From contig NZ_JACVOL010000001.1 in assembly GCF_018882415.1 (NCBI RefSeq), positions 1,217,531-1,281,530 of the forward strand: a DNA stretch of 64,000 nucleotides, written 5' to 3'. Origin of the DNA: Polynucleobacter sp. 86C-FISCH. Its GTDB lineage: Bacteria > Pseudomonadota > Gammaproteobacteria > Burkholderiales > Burkholderiaceae. Within the stretch, counting starts at the first letter, position 1; every line of letters begins with the position of its first letter. The notes below the pieces were generated by a model. It searched no databases and was not told the origin of the DNA. It saw nothing but the letters and a program-made list of their open reading frames with translations. Made by a program: the position numbers and the translations under genes. Shown here one piece after another: positions 1-8,250 of this stretch.

Positions 1-668
1 CAAGTGATGGATATGCGTGGGTTACCTATACAGGCTCTGACACTGTTTCTAAATTACGTTATAGCAACGGAGGGATTACAAAGCTCTTCACGGTCCCGCT
101 TCCGAGCGGTAGCAATCCTAAGGGCGTTGCAGTAGATTCCTTGGGTAATGCTTGGGTGGCAGCCGGTAAAACTTCGACTGTGTACGCGATCAACTCGACT
201 GGCACGATCGTAGGAACTTACACAGGACAAGGAATTAATGGACCTTGGGGCATTTCATTGGATGCCAAAGGAAATGTTTGGGTTGCTAATTTTGGAGTTG
301 ACCTACCAAGCTTGCGCTACAGCATCGTTCAACTCTGTGGCGCCACTTCGAACTGCCCTACCGGTATAGCAATGGGCACGGCAATCACTCCAAGCACGGG
401 CTACACCTTGCCATCCGCAGGTAGTCAAGTACTGCTTAACTCTGGTCAACCTCTTTATGGAGCAGGAGCGCCACCATCATATTTGCCGCTCATGCGTCTG
501 ACATCCGTTAATGCAGATATGGCTGGAAATATTTGGGCGGCGAATAACTGGAAGCCTTCGGGTTTGAATGACTTACTCTTAAATCCAGGTGGCGATGGAA
601 TGGTCATCTTCATTGGAGTTGCAGCACCTACAAAAGCACCAAGCTTAGGACCTGTTCAAGCACCTTAA
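1..668 (+). CDS. Beta-propeller (NHL / virginiamycin B lyase-like) protein, 5' truncated
   Basis: The reading frame is open from base 3 of the window, so the start lies upstream and only the C-terminal 221 or so residues are here. It holds imperfect repeats of about 40-50 residues built around a GxxWVA-type strand: AWVTYTG, NAWVAAGK, NVWVANFG, NIWAANNW, each after a V-D-x-x-G-N turn. This is the look of NHL/SMP-30-like or Vgb-like six-bladed propellers, which are usually secreted or periplasmic. A Cys pair (CGATSNC) sits in a loop between blades. The protein ends at TAA with no clear terminator, 45 bases from the convergent murB. The substrate cannot be told; an enzymatic lyase role is not supported by what is visible. 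Confidence 0.6.
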   Translation, partial: SDGYAWVTYTGSDTVSKLRYSNGGITKLFTVPLPSGSNPKGVAVDSLGNAWVAAGKTSTVYAINSTGTIVGTYTGQGINGPWGISLDAKGNVWVANFGVDLPSLRYSIVQLCGATSNCPTGIAMGTAITPSTGYTLPSAGSQVLLNSGQPLYGAGAPPSYLPLMRLTSVNADMAGNIWAANNWKPSGLNDLLLNPGGDGMVIFIGVAAPTKAPSLGPVQAP

Positions 669-712
669 TTAAATCTTTACATTAATAAAGCGAGTGCAAA
701 CCTATATTGAGT

Positions 713-1750
713 TTAGAGAATATTCGGCTCTATCTGTAAGCTCACACCAAACTCGGCACGCACTTTATCTTGAATGCATTTGGCAAGACCCAGGATATCT
801 TTAGATGTGCCGTCACCATGATTAACGAGCACTAAGGCTTGGTTCTCGTAGACGCCTACAGAGCCCATACGTTGACCTTTGAAGCCACACTGATCAATGA
901 GCCAGCCGGCAGCAAGCTTACGCTTGCCTTGTGCATCAGGATAAGAAACCAAATTAGGATGGGCTTTTAGCAGTGTCTCGAATTTCTCATTAGGCACTAT
1001 GGGGTTCTGAAAGAAGCTTCCTGCATTGCCAATCAGCTTGGGGTCAGGGAGTTTGCGGGTACGAATCTTACATACCGCCAAGAAGATATCCTCTGGACTC
1101 GGAGTAGACCCCTCCGAAAATTGTTTTGCTAGGTCGGCGTAATGAATGCGAGCCTGCCAAGCTTTGGGGAGTTTAAAAACGACCTTTGTCACAATAAAGC
1201 GTTGGGGATTTTGCTTGAAGTAGCTATCGCGATACGCAAAGCAGCATGCCTCATTTGTCAGAGTGACAAAGGCTTGGTCTTTGACGTCAAAGGCTTCGAT
1301 GCTGTCAATGTAATCTGCGACTTCAACGCCATAGGCACCAATATTTTGAATTGGTGCTGCTCCAACCGTTCCCGGAATGAGGGCTAAGTTTTCTAAACCG
1401 GGCAAGTCGTTTTCTAAAGTCCAAGAAACAAGGTCATGCCAATTGACGCCACCACCAACTGCTAAAAAAGTTGCCTCACTATTTGAAGAAATGATTTCTT
1501 GTCCGGAGATGTTCATCAGGAGGGTGGCTCCTGGAAGATTATCTGGAAGAATCACATTGCTTCCGCCACCCAAAACCCGCCATGCCAGTTTTTGCCTGGC
1601 AATCTCAGAGATTAATTCTGGAATTTGCTCGGGCGCGGTAATTTCATAGGCTAGCTCTGCTTTGGCGTCAAAGCCAAAAGTGTTGCGGTCCTTCAATCCC
1701 AGATTAGGGATCAATTTTGCTGGGGGCGGCGCATTTTGAGCACGGTTCAT
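713..1750 (-). CDS. murB: UDP-N-acetylenolpyruvoylglucosamine reductase
   Basis: MurB is the FAD enzyme that reduces UDP-GlcNAc-enolpyruvate to UDP-MurNAc with NADPH, the second committed step of cytoplasmic peptidoglycan precursor synthesis. The 345-residue length matches the long E. coli type. Visible are the FAD-binding GGGSN loop (61-65), the ALIPGTVGAAPIQNIGAYG segment (123-141), the YRDS motif with Arg174, the proton-donor Ser in GNAGSFFQNP (Ser245) and the C-terminal catalytic Glu in LQIEPNIL (Glu341). All key residues are present. It is transcribed away from yajQ, with a 135-base divergent spacer. Confidence 0.96.
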   Translation of the reverse strand: MNRAQNAPPPAKLIPNLGLKDRNTFGFDAKAELAYEITAPEQIPELISEIARQKLAWRVLGGGSNVILPDNLPGATLLMNISGQEIISSNSEATFLAVGGGVNWHDLVSWTLENDLPGLENLALIPGTVGAAPIQNIGAYGVEVADYIDSIEAFDVKDQAFVTLTNEACCFAYRDSYFKQNPQRFIVTKVVFKLPKAWQARIHYADLAKQFSEGSTPSPEDIFLAVCKIRTRKLPDPKLIGNAGSFFQNPIVPNEKFETLLKAHPNLVSYPDAQGKRKLAAGWLIDQCGFKGQRMGSVGVYENQALVLVNHGDGTSKDILGLAKCIQDKVRAEFGVSLQIEPNIL

Positions 1751-1885
1751 GCCACAATCTTATTCGTAAAAGAATCTAGAGCATATTTTTTGGCGGTATT
1801 GCTAGTAAGAAGCCCAAAAGAGGCGCTAAAAGATCTAGGAAATGTAATGATTACGAGAATATCAATAGGTAAATAGGGAGTAAAA

Positions 1886-2371
1886 ATGCCAACATTTGAC
1901 GTTGTATGTGAGCCGGACATGGTTGAACTCAAAAATGCGATTGAGCAATCCAATAAAGAAATTTCCAATCGATTTGACTTTAAGGGCTCAGATAGCCGTG
2001 TGGAGCAAAAAGACGAAGCACTCATTTTGTTTGGTGACGATGACTTTAAATTAGGTCAAGTACGCGATGTACTAATTAACAAAATGGCTAAACGAAATGT
2101 GGATGTGCGTTATCTGAAGGATGACAAAACAGAAACGATTGGCGGCGATAAGCGCAAGCAGACCATGAAAATCCAAAAAGGCATTACTTCTGATTTGGCA
2201 AAAAAGGTTGTGCGCATTATTAAAGACAGCAAACTCAAAGTACAAGCCAGTATTCAGGGTGATGCAGTGCGTGTCACTGGTGCTAAGCGTGATGACTTGC
2301 AAGAAACAATGGCACTTCTTAAAAAAGAGGTAACAGAAGCGCCATTAGGCTTTAATAACTTCCGTGACTAG
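1886..2371 (+). CDS. yajQ: YajQ family nucleotide-binding protein
   Basis: A 161-residue protein of the YajQ/UPF0234 family (duplicated ferredoxin-like fold). The N-terminus [19 protein letters not shown], the FDFKGSDS motif near residue 33 and the C-terminal LGFNNFRD are family hallmarks. Members bind nucleotides, and cyclic di-GMP binding linked to transcriptional control was shown for a Xanthomonas homologue; a role here is inferred only from the family. The start has a GGGAG ribosome-binding site about 7 bases upstream. It stands alone, divergent from murB. Confidence 0.93.
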   Translation: MPTFDVVCEPDMVELKNAIEQSNKEISNRFDFKGSDSRVEQKDEALILFGDDDFKLGQVRDVLINKMAKRNVDVRYLKDDKTETIGGDKRKQTMKIQKGITSDLAKKVVRIIKDSKLKVQASIQGDAVRVTGAKRDDLQETMALLKKEVTEAPLGFNNFRD

Positions 2372-2410
2372 ATATGAAAAGCTTGGTTTGATACCCATTT
2401 GCTTTATAAG

Positions 2411-2439
2411 TGCATGTATATTATGATAATATACATGCA
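2411..2439. promoter_or_regulatory. Perfect palindrome, probable BrnTA operator/promoter
   Basis: Arms of 14 bases (TGCATGTATATTAT and its exact complement) flank a single central G. The last base of the palindrome is the first base of the brnT ATG. A -10-like TATGAT (2422-2427) lies inside it with a weak TTTGCT (2398-2403) 18 bases upstream. BrnA-type antitoxins usually repress their own promoter, so this is the expected operator site. There is no purine-rich ribosome-binding site before the ATG, so the brnT message may be leaderless or nearly so. Confidence 0.7.
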
Positions 2440-2738
2440 TGATTGATTTTCATCGAATTATTGGGTTTCAGTGGGATGCTGGGAACGCCATTAAGAATCA
2501 AGTTAAACATGGCGTAACTCAGGCAGAGTCTGAAGAAATCTTTTTTAATCAGCCTCTGTTGGTATCGATAGATGCTAAGCATAGCGATCGGGAAAGTCGC
2601 TATCTTGCACTTGGAGTCACATCTCCCGGCAACCTTCTTTCGGTGGTGTTTACCTTGAGGAATAATTCAACTCTCATTAGAGTGGTTTCAGCAAGACCTA
2701 TGAGTAAAAGAGAAAGGGCATTTTATGAAAAAGCCTAG
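2439..2738 (+). CDS. brnT: BrnT-type toxin (ribonuclease)
   Basis: The 99-residue product has the BrnT layout: an aromatic FQWDAGNAIKNQVKHGV opening (residues 10-26) followed by EEIFFN, the SDRESRYLALG strand and the C-terminal VVSARPMSKRERAFYE stretch. BrnT toxins have a RelE-like fold and cut mRNA. The conserved His-Gly-Val, Arg and C-terminal R-x-M-S-x-R-E-R-x-x-Y set is intact, so the toxin looks functional. The ATG lies at the end of a palindrome with no Shine-Dalgarno, and an in-frame TAA at 2427-2429 rules out a longer start. It overlaps brnA by 14 bases, which fits translational coupling. Confidence 0.88.
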   Translation: MIDFHRIIGFQWDAGNAIKNQVKHGVTQAESEEIFFNQPLLVSIDAKHSDRESRYLALGVTSPGNLLSVVFTLRNNSTLIRVVSARPMSKRERAFYEKA

Positions 2739-2997
2739 CAAACAAATTCCCGTATTTAAGTCTGAAAAAGAAGAGCGTGCTTTTTGGGAAAAGAATGACG
2801 CATCCGACTATTTTGATTTATCAAAAGCAGTACGAGTCACCATGCCCAATCTGAAGCCAAGTACCGCCTCCATTTCACTTCGACTTTCTCAAAGCTTTTT
2901 GGAAGGCATCAAATTGCAAGCTAATAAACTCGATGTTCCATATCAATCTTTAATGAAAATCTGGCTTGCTGAAAAATTGGAAGAGGCGACCAAGTAA
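2725..2997 (+). CDS. brnA: BrnA-type antitoxin (CopG/ribbon-helix-helix)
   Basis: A 90-residue partner overlapping the end of brnT by 14 bases. The N-terminal half (KSEKEERAFWEKNDASDYFD) is the toxin-neutralising segment seen in BrnA/CopG-like antitoxins. The C-terminal part (ASISLRLSQSFLEGIKLQANKLDVPYQSLMKIWL, residues about 49-83) is a ribbon-helix-helix DNA-binding domain. Family members bind the toxin and repress the shared promoter; the 29-base palindrome at 2411-2439 is the likely site. No terminator is evident before xerD, which begins 31 bases later. Confidence 0.85.
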   Translation: MKKPSKQIPVFKSEKEERAFWEKNDASDYFDLSKAVRVTMPNLKPSTASISLRLSQSFLEGIKLQANKLDVPYQSLMKIWLAEKLEEATK

Positions 2998-3028
2998 TTT
3001 CAATTTTTTTAACTTTTACAATTAGATA

Positions 3029-3952
3029 ATGCCAACTCACAAAACAGGCATTTCTCCAATAAGCCAAGAGGCGATTGAACGCTTTTGTGATGCTTGCTGG
3101 CTCGAGGATGGACTAGCTCAAAACAGCCTATCAGCATACCGCAGAGACTTGTTGCTGCTGGCTCAGTGGCTTTATCAAGAGAGCGGAGGTGATCTTTACG
3201 GCGTTACTGAAAAAGATCTCACCGCCTACATAGCGCATCGACGTGCAGATAAGGCAACCACCGCCAATCGACGTTTAACCGTGTTTAAGCGTTTCTACCG
3301 GCATGCACTTCGGATGAATTTAGTGAAGAATGATCCTTGTATGGGCTTGCGTGCCGCTAAGCAAGCGCTGCGTTTTCCAAAGACGCTGAGCGAAGATCAA
3401 GTCACTTCATTGCTCAATGCGCCGGATCTCAAAACTCCATTGGGTTTGCGAGATCGCACGATGCTGGAGTTGATGTATGCCAGTGGTTTACGCGTATCCG
3501 AAATTGTTTCATTAAAAACTGTCGCGCTTGGTTTAAATGAGGGAGTGGTGCGCGTAGTCAATGGCAAGGGTGGTAAAGAGCGCTTAGTACCTTTTGGTGG
3601 AGAGGCGGGGCAATGGCTTAGGCGTTACTTGGCTGAGGCTCGCACGCCTCTGTTAGAAGGCAAAACAACGGATGCTGTTTTTGTGGGGCGTCACACCGGC
3701 ACTGGTTTAACTCGTCAAGCATTTTGGGCTTTGATTAAGCGATATGCCACAGTCGCTAATATTGCTGTCGCCCTATCCCCACACACATTACGCCATGCTT
3801 TTGCTACCCATTTGCTCAACCATGGGGCGGATTTGAGGGTGGTTCAGTTGCTTTTAGGGCATGCAGATATCTCTACTACCCAGATCTATACCCACGTGGC
3901 AAGGGAGCGGCTGAAATCAATACACCAGCAACATCACCCACGTGGCTCCTAA
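3029..3952 (+). CDS. xerD: Site-specific tyrosine recombinase XerD
   Basis: The 307-residue protein has an N-terminal SAM-like core-binding domain (about 15-100) and a C-terminal catalytic domain. The full tyrosine-recombinase set is visible: Arg155 in SGLRVSE, Lys180 in NGKGGKER, His252 and Arg255 in PHTLRHAFATHLL, His278 in LLGHADISTTQIYTH and nucleophile Tyr287. XerD acts with XerC at dif to resolve chromosome dimers. XerD rather than XerC is chosen on overall sequence feel and solo placement, with plsY downstream; this is a family-level judgement. No phage or integron signs surround it, so it looks like the housekeeping enzyme. Confidence 0.88.
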   Translation: MPTHKTGISPISQEAIERFCDACWLEDGLAQNSLSAYRRDLLLLAQWLYQESGGDLYGVTEKDLTAYIAHRRADKATTANRRLTVFKRFYRHALRMNLVKNDPCMGLRAAKQALRFPKTLSEDQVTSLLNAPDLKTPLGLRDRTMLELMYASGLRVSEIVSLKTVALGLNEGVVRVVNGKGGKERLVPFGGEAGQWLRRYLAEARTPLLEGKTTDAVFVGRHTGTGLTRQAFWALIKRYATVANIAVALSPHTLRHAFATHLLNHGADLRVVQLLLGHADISTTQIYTHVARERLKSIHQQHHPRGS

Positions 3953-3992
3953 GACAGGCTCAGGGGAGTCTATAAGTGTTTAAGATAGCGGT

Positions 3993-4619
3993 ATGGCCCT
4001 TACATTAGATTTATTACTTATCCCGATTGCCTATTTAATTGGCTCAGTTTCCTTTGCGGTAGTGGTGAGCAAATGCATGCGCTTACCGGACCCTCATTCT
4101 TATGGCTCAGGCAATCCTGGTGCAACGAATGTCTTGCGTACTGGCAATAAATTAGCGGCGGTATTGACGCTCATTGGCGATGCTTTAAAGGGTTACTTTG
4201 CCGTCATGTTGGCGCGACTACTGCTAGGCGATGAATCATTAACCTCAACCTTAAATTCTTGGTTGCTATGTGGCGTGGTGCTAGCGGTTTTTTTAGGCCA
4301 CCTCTTTCCGGTCTTTCATGGCTTTAAGGGCGGCAAGGGTGTAGCTACTGCTTGTGGCATTTTGTTTGGCATTAATTGGATTCTAGGATTAGCCACACTC
4401 AGTACTTGGATTATTGTGGCCATGTTCATGCGTTACTCCTCATTAGCTGCCTTAGCTGCTGCAATCTTTGGCCCAATTTATTTTGTCTTTTTATTTGGTT
4501 TTCAGCCTATGGGTATTTCGCTGCTAATCATTTGCTTCTTACTCATTTGGCGCCATCGTAGCAATATTCAAAACTTGCTGAATGGCAAAGAGAGCCGCAT
4601 TGGTAGCAAGAAGAAGTAG
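3993..4619 (+). CDS. plsY: Glycerol-3-phosphate acyltransferase PlsY
   Basis: PlsY is an inner-membrane enzyme that moves the acyl group from acyl-phosphate to glycerol-3-phosphate, making lysophosphatidic acid at the start of phospholipid synthesis. The 208-residue product shows about five membrane spans and the three loop motifs of the family: [14 protein letters not shown] (around 38-51), [18 protein letters not shown] (around 106-123) and a final [14 protein letters not shown]. Length is normal. It starts 40 bases after xerD and probably shares its transcript. Confidence 0.94.
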   Translation: MALTLDLLLIPIAYLIGSVSFAVVVSKCMRLPDPHSYGSGNPGATNVLRTGNKLAAVLTLIGDALKGYFAVMLARLLLGDESLTSTLNSWLLCGVVLAVFLGHLFPVFHGFKGGKGVATACGILFGINWILGLATLSTWIIVAMFMRYSSLAALAAAIFGPIYFVFLFGFQPMGISLLIICFLLIWRHRSNIQNLLNGKESRIGSKKK

Positions 4620-4686
4620 AAAACGCAAAAATCATTTCACGTTCGTTTCCCGCATATTTAATTAACCCACTTTAATCAAGACCATC

Positions 4687-5058
4687 ATGACTATTGCCTA
4701 CGCTTGTATTCTCCTTATGGGCTTGCTGCCGTATGTAGCTGCAGGCATAGCTAAAAAGGGCTTTGAGGGCTATGACAATGCCATGCCAAGACAGTGGTTG
4801 GCTACGCAAACGGGTTTTAGGGCAAGAGCAAACGCTGCTCAAGCTAACTTGTTTGAGTCTTTACCTTTGTTCTTTGCTGCGGTGATCATTGCGCACGTTG
4901 CCAATGCCCCACAAGACAGAATTGATTTGCTTGCTATCGGATTTGTACTTGCCCGCATTGCTTACCTGATTTGCTACATAGCTAACTGGCCAACCACTCG
5001 TTCAATTGTTTGGCTGTTTGGCATGATTTGCGTAGTGGCATTATTTTTTCAGATTTAA
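4687..5058 (+). CDS. MAPEG family inner-membrane protein
   Basis: A 123-residue, four-span membrane protein. The AxRARANAAQANLFESLPLF segment (around 45-64) is the conserved cytosolic motif of MAPEG proteins, which in other organisms include glutathione transferases and leukotriene synthases. A later ARIAYLICYIANWPTTRSIVW stretch is the matching fourth-helix motif. Bacterial members of this size are uncharacterised; glutathione-linked detoxification is a guess from the family. It sits alone between plsY and folE with short spacers. Confidence 0.85.
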   Translation: MTIAYACILLMGLLPYVAAGIAKKGFEGYDNAMPRQWLATQTGFRARANAAQANLFESLPLFFAAVIIAHVANAPQDRIDLLAIGFVLARIAYLICYIANWPTTRSIVWLFGMICVVALFFQI

Positions 5059-5097
5059 ATAAAAATACATTACTAAAATACTCGAGACAAAATTTAT

Positions 5098-5892
5098 ATG
5101 CCCACAAAAAAATTACCAAGCAAAAAAACAGTTAGCAGCTCAGTTGCTAAAAATGCTGGCAGTAAGAAGGCTTCTACTAAGGTGGTCGCAAAAAGGGCGA
5201 GCAGTAAAGATGATGGCGGCATCCCTTTATCGGTAGTGATTCGTAAGCGCATTGAGGCTCAAAAAGCGCGCTTTCATGCCAATGACAATATTTCTGCTTT
5301 TATTAAACCTGGTGAGCTAGAGGGTCTAGTGGATGAGGTTGCTGAAAAGATGCAGGCAGTATTAGAGAGTCTGGTGATTGATACTGAAAACGATCACAAC
5401 ACTCAAAATACGAGTCGTCGTGTAGCCAAGATGTATGTCCAGGAAGTATTTAATGGACGCTATGTAGATCAACCTACGCTAACCAAGTTTCCAAACGTGA
5501 GTCGCCTAAATGAGCTGATGATTATTGGCCCGATTACTGTACGCAGCGCATGCTCTCACCATCTATGCCCCATCATGGGCCGTATTTGGATTGGGGTATT
5601 GCCTAGCAAGGAGTCTGCCTTGATTGGACTCTCTAAATACTCACGTTTGACTGAATGGGTAATGTGCAGGCCACAGATTCAGGAAGAGGCGGTAGTTGAG
5701 TTGGCAGACATGCTCGAGAAAAAGATTAAGCCAATTGGCGTTGCGGTTGTGATGGATGCCGATCACTTCTGTATGCAATGGCGTGGTGTGAAAGACCGTG
5801 ACTCCAAGATGATTAATAGCGTGATGCGTGGGGCATTCTTAAAAGACTCCAATTTACGTCGTGAGTTCTTGGCCTTGATTGACCGAAAATAA
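5098..5892 (+). CDS. folE: GTP cyclohydrolase I with Lys/Ser-rich N-terminal tail
   Basis: FolE converts GTP to 7,8-dihydroneopterin triphosphate, the first step of folate synthesis, as a cytosolic toroidal multimer. The zinc site is visible as Cys152 and His155 in SACSHHLCP and Cys225 in DADHFCMQWRG, and NTQNTSRRVAKMYVQE (101-116) is the family substrate-site stretch. At 264 residues it is longer than the usual 190-225 because residues 1-38 form a basic, low-complexity Lys/Ser/Ala tail with no predicted fold. The catalytic core starts near residue 70. Confidence 0.93.
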   Translation: MPTKKLPSKKTVSSSVAKNAGSKKASTKVVAKRASSKDDGGIPLSVVIRKRIEAQKARFHANDNISAFIKPGELEGLVDEVAEKMQAVLESLVIDTENDHNTQNTSRRVAKMYVQEVFNGRYVDQPTLTKFPNVSRLNELMIIGPITVRSACSHHLCPIMGRIWIGVLPSKESALIGLSKYSRLTEWVMCRPQIQEEAVVELADMLEKKIKPIGVAVVMDADHFCMQWRGVKDRDSKMINSVMRGAFLKDSNLRREFLALIDRK

Positions 5893-5896
5893 GTAC

Positions 5897-6835
5897 ATGA
5901 AAAAACTGCTTCTTCTTGTCGTATTGTTTGCTGTGGGCTGTACTACTGGCCCTAGGCGACTGGATTATCAATCCGTCATAAGCGAAGAAGTGGAATCCCC
6001 TTTTTTTAAAATCCCACCTTTGAACGAAAAGGACTATCAGAGTCGTTCATGGATTCTGTTGGCTGAGTCTAAAAATAAAAACTGGTTCTATGATCCCTAT
6101 ACATTGCGTGAGGATCAAGAAAGTGTGATCAGTTTTGATGCATTTTTTTCTCCTAGAGAGAAAAATAACTTAGCTCAATTTAATGCCACGATAGTTGGCC
6201 CTTATCGTCAAAAGATTGATTGCTTTAGTAATCACCATTGGTCTGAGACTTTATATACCCAAAACTTGGTTGCAACAGCACCCTTGGTTGGTGAAACCAA
6301 GCCAGTCAATGGATCTGGCTGGGTGAAGATTACCCCTCGTACAGCAATAGCCTATGTGCGCTCACGCCTGTGCGGTAGGAAATTTATTGATGATCAAAAT
6401 GTGAATTTCTTTTTATTCCAGGATGGTTTCTTAGATGCACCAGTGGCCAAGAAAGCGCCTGTTGAAGTATTTGATGAAAAAGCAAACAAGCAAATGCCTT
6501 TGCCTAAAGAAGAAGAGGTGAAGATTTCTGCTTCGGAGAAAACACCCGTTTTTTATGAAGTCATCAATAATGAAATCGCCATCATTGATCAGAAGAAAAA
6601 TATTCGACAGCTCAAAGTAAGCTCTTATCTCCTCGATAAGAATTTTGCCAAACAGGGCGATTACGTTCTAATGGCCGATTGTCAAAATCAACAGATCAGT
6701 TTCGGACCACAAGGCTCACCGCAGAAATGGGTTGCAGTACCCGAAGAAAAGAATTCCTTTGGTGCGGTAGGATTTAATCGAGCTTGTGGAGATCATGGCT
6801 CCTATATGAAATTGCAAACGAAGGGAGTTCAATAA
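5897..6835 (+). CDS. Lipoprotein with adhesin-E/CNP1-like region
   Basis: An ATG at 5897 gives a clean lipoprotein signal (MKKLLLLVVLFAVGC, lipobox AVGC at 12-15); a longer TTG start at 5879 would overlap folE and bury the signal, so the ATG is preferred. The mature protein is 298 residues. Residues about 45-160 carry W-x-L-L, a Tyr-Asp strand, a DC pair and a final W-x-x-I-x-P-x-T segment ending in Cys, a pattern like surface-adhesin E or CNP1-like domains of beta-proteobacteria; this match is by eye and tentative. The C-terminal half is unrecognised. It probably forms an operon with the small lipoprotein two bases downstream. Confidence 0.7.
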   Translation: MKKLLLLVVLFAVGCTTGPRRLDYQSVISEEVESPFFKIPPLNEKDYQSRSWILLAESKNKNWFYDPYTLREDQESVISFDAFFSPREKNNLAQFNATIVGPYRQKIDCFSNHHWSETLYTQNLVATAPLVGETKPVNGSGWVKITPRTAIAYVRSRLCGRKFIDDQNVNFFLFQDGFLDAPVAKKAPVEVFDEKANKQMPLPKEEEVKISASEKTPVFYEVINNEIAIIDQKKNIRQLKVSSYLLDKNFAKQGDYVLMADCQNQQISFGPQGSPQKWVAVPEEKNSFGAVGFNRACGDHGSYMKLQTKGVQ

Positions 6836-6837
6836 GC

Positions 6838-7047
6838 ATGAGCTATCGCTATTTCACGCTGCTCCCCCTCGTCCTAACTCTTATGTCTTGCGTGAGTATT
6901 CCCTCTGAAAACCCAGATCCGGCGAAAAACAATAAAGCTACTTATAACAAGGAGCTGCGAGAGTGCCAGGAGGATTACCCGGAAGCGGGTTCGGGGGTTC
7001 ATATTAGGCAATGGGCTAATTGCATGAAGCTGAAGGGTTGGCGCTAA
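6838..7047 (+). CDS. Small lipoprotein, hypothetical
   Basis: This 69-residue product starts at ATG 6838, two bases after the previous stop, with GGGAG (6822-6826) as ribosome-binding site. The signal ends in LTLMSC (lipobox), giving a mature chain of about 53 residues with a single Cys pair (LRECQEDYP and WANCMKLKGWR). No family is recognised; the C-x(n)-W-x-x-C-M-x-x-K-G-W ending occurs in several small beta-proteobacterial lipoproteins. Lipidation and co-transcription with the larger lipoprotein upstream are well supported; function is unknown. Confidence 0.7.
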   Translation: MSYRYFTLLPLVLTLMSCVSIPSENPDPAKNNKATYNKELRECQEDYPEAGSGVHIRQWANCMKLKGWR

Positions 7048-7240
7048 TAGGCCTCTAAAGCATCCAATCGTTGTCGCGGCGCAACATTAAACCCGTATAG
7101 AGCTTAATTACCCCTTAAAAATAGTACTTCTCTGCAAATTAATACCAAATTTTATATACTTCTTTCTATGCATTCTTGTGGGTTCCCAGATTTGGCGGGA
7201 AATAGCTTAAGTTTGTATCTATCAATAAAAAAGGTAAAAA

Positions 7241-7993
7241 ATGAAATCAGCAAAATTATTAGTGGCTTTGGCAGCAACTGGCTTAGTTGCAACATCAGCA
7301 TTTGCGCAAAAGAGTGCATTTGAAGGTTTCTATGGACAACTCGCAACTGGCTATGAAAATAATTCAACATCAAATGGAAACGTAGTTACTTCTGATATCG
7401 GAAGTGGCAACCCACCAGCAACATGGACCTCATCAAATCAAAGTTTTGGCGGTGCACCACTCGTAATTGGTGCGGGCTATAACTTTTCTGTAGCCCCAAA
7501 ATGGGTTGTTGGACTCGGTGCAGATTATTCATTCTTGCCGCAAACCAGCTCTACTTACAGTGCTAGCAACCCTGCTGCTGGTAGCAATAATGCAGGCGGT
7601 ACAATTGCTGGGGCAACATACAAAACTTCTAATCGCTACAACATCTTCATTACTCCTGGTTACGAGATTGACAAAGATAAGTTAGTTTATTTCAAGGCGG
7701 GTTACAGCTCTGTATCTCTAACTTCTAATAGCGCAACCAGCTATATCGATAATGGCGATGCAATGAATAACAACACTATTAGAGCTGGTAGCCAGTCCAA
7801 AACTCTCAATGGTTATGTTTTAGGTCTTGGCTATAAGCAGTTCATCACCGGTGGCATTTATGGTTTTGCTGAAGGTAACTACATGAGTTACAGCAAGGCT
7901 AACTTCGCGACTGTAGCCAATGAAACAAGTTTTTCCTCTAACCCAGGTTTATCTTCATACCAACTGTTAGTGGGTGTTGGTTACAAGTTCTAA
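7241..7993 (+). CDS. Outer-membrane beta-barrel protein
   Basis: A signal peptide (residues 1-22, MKSAKLLVALAATG...SAFA) precedes an alternating Gly/aromatic-rich sequence that ends in LLVGVGYKF, the C-terminal aromatic signature read by the Bam complex. Length (250) suits an eight-stranded OmpA-like or OmpW-like barrel. Ser/Asn/Thr-rich stretches at about 95-115 and 160-185 would be exposed loops. There is an AAAAGGT ribosome-binding site and a strong terminator follows. Ligand or role cannot be told. Confidence 0.8.
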   Translation: MKSAKLLVALAATGLVATSAFAQKSAFEGFYGQLATGYENNSTSNGNVVTSDIGSGNPPATWTSSNQSFGGAPLVIGAGYNFSVAPKWVVGLGADYSFLPQTSSTYSASNPAAGSNNAGGTIAGATYKTSNRYNIFITPGYEIDKDKLVYFKAGYSSVSLTSNSATSYIDNGDAMNNNTIRAGSQSKTLNGYVLGLGYKQFITGGIYGFAEGNYMSYSKANFATVANETSFSSNPGLSSYQLLVGVGYKF

Positions 7994-8018
7994 TCATTTC
8001 TTAGAATTAGCTTCAATC

Positions 8019-8047
8019 AAAAGCCATCCTTCGGGGTGGCTTTTTTA
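8019..8047 (+). terminator. Rho-independent terminator after the barrel gene
   Basis: A GCCATCC/GGGTGGC stem (one G-T wobble) capped by a TTCG tetraloop and followed by a run of six T's, 25 bases past the stop codon of the barrel gene. Classic intrinsic terminator. Confidence 0.9.
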
Positions 8048-8250
8048 TTTCCCCCGTACCATTGAGATAGCTATTTGTTGCTGGTATAGCGCTCCACATT
8101 AGTTGCGAATAATTCTCAACTATATTTCTATATAAATCATTGAGTTACATGCTGGGTAGCCTCTCTAGATCTTCTCCACTATGATCACGATTAGTTTTTA
8201 AAGCTTCACACCGATTGCATTTATTTAGCTGTTTTATTTTTGGAGAATCC

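Noticed and set aside
1142-1649. Plus-strand frames inside murB
   Set aside because: They are mirror-strand shadows of a clearly real murB with all catalytic residues; no start signals or conserved features.
3029-3952. Tyrosine recombinase as a sign of an integron, phage or island
   Set aside because: No attachment repeats, cassette or phage genes are next to it; sequence and neighbours fit chromosomal xerD.
5879-5896. Longer TTG start for the 5897 lipoprotein
   Set aside because: It would overlap folE and put six residues before a clean lipoprotein signal, destroying the n-region. The ATG at 5897 gives a perfect signal.
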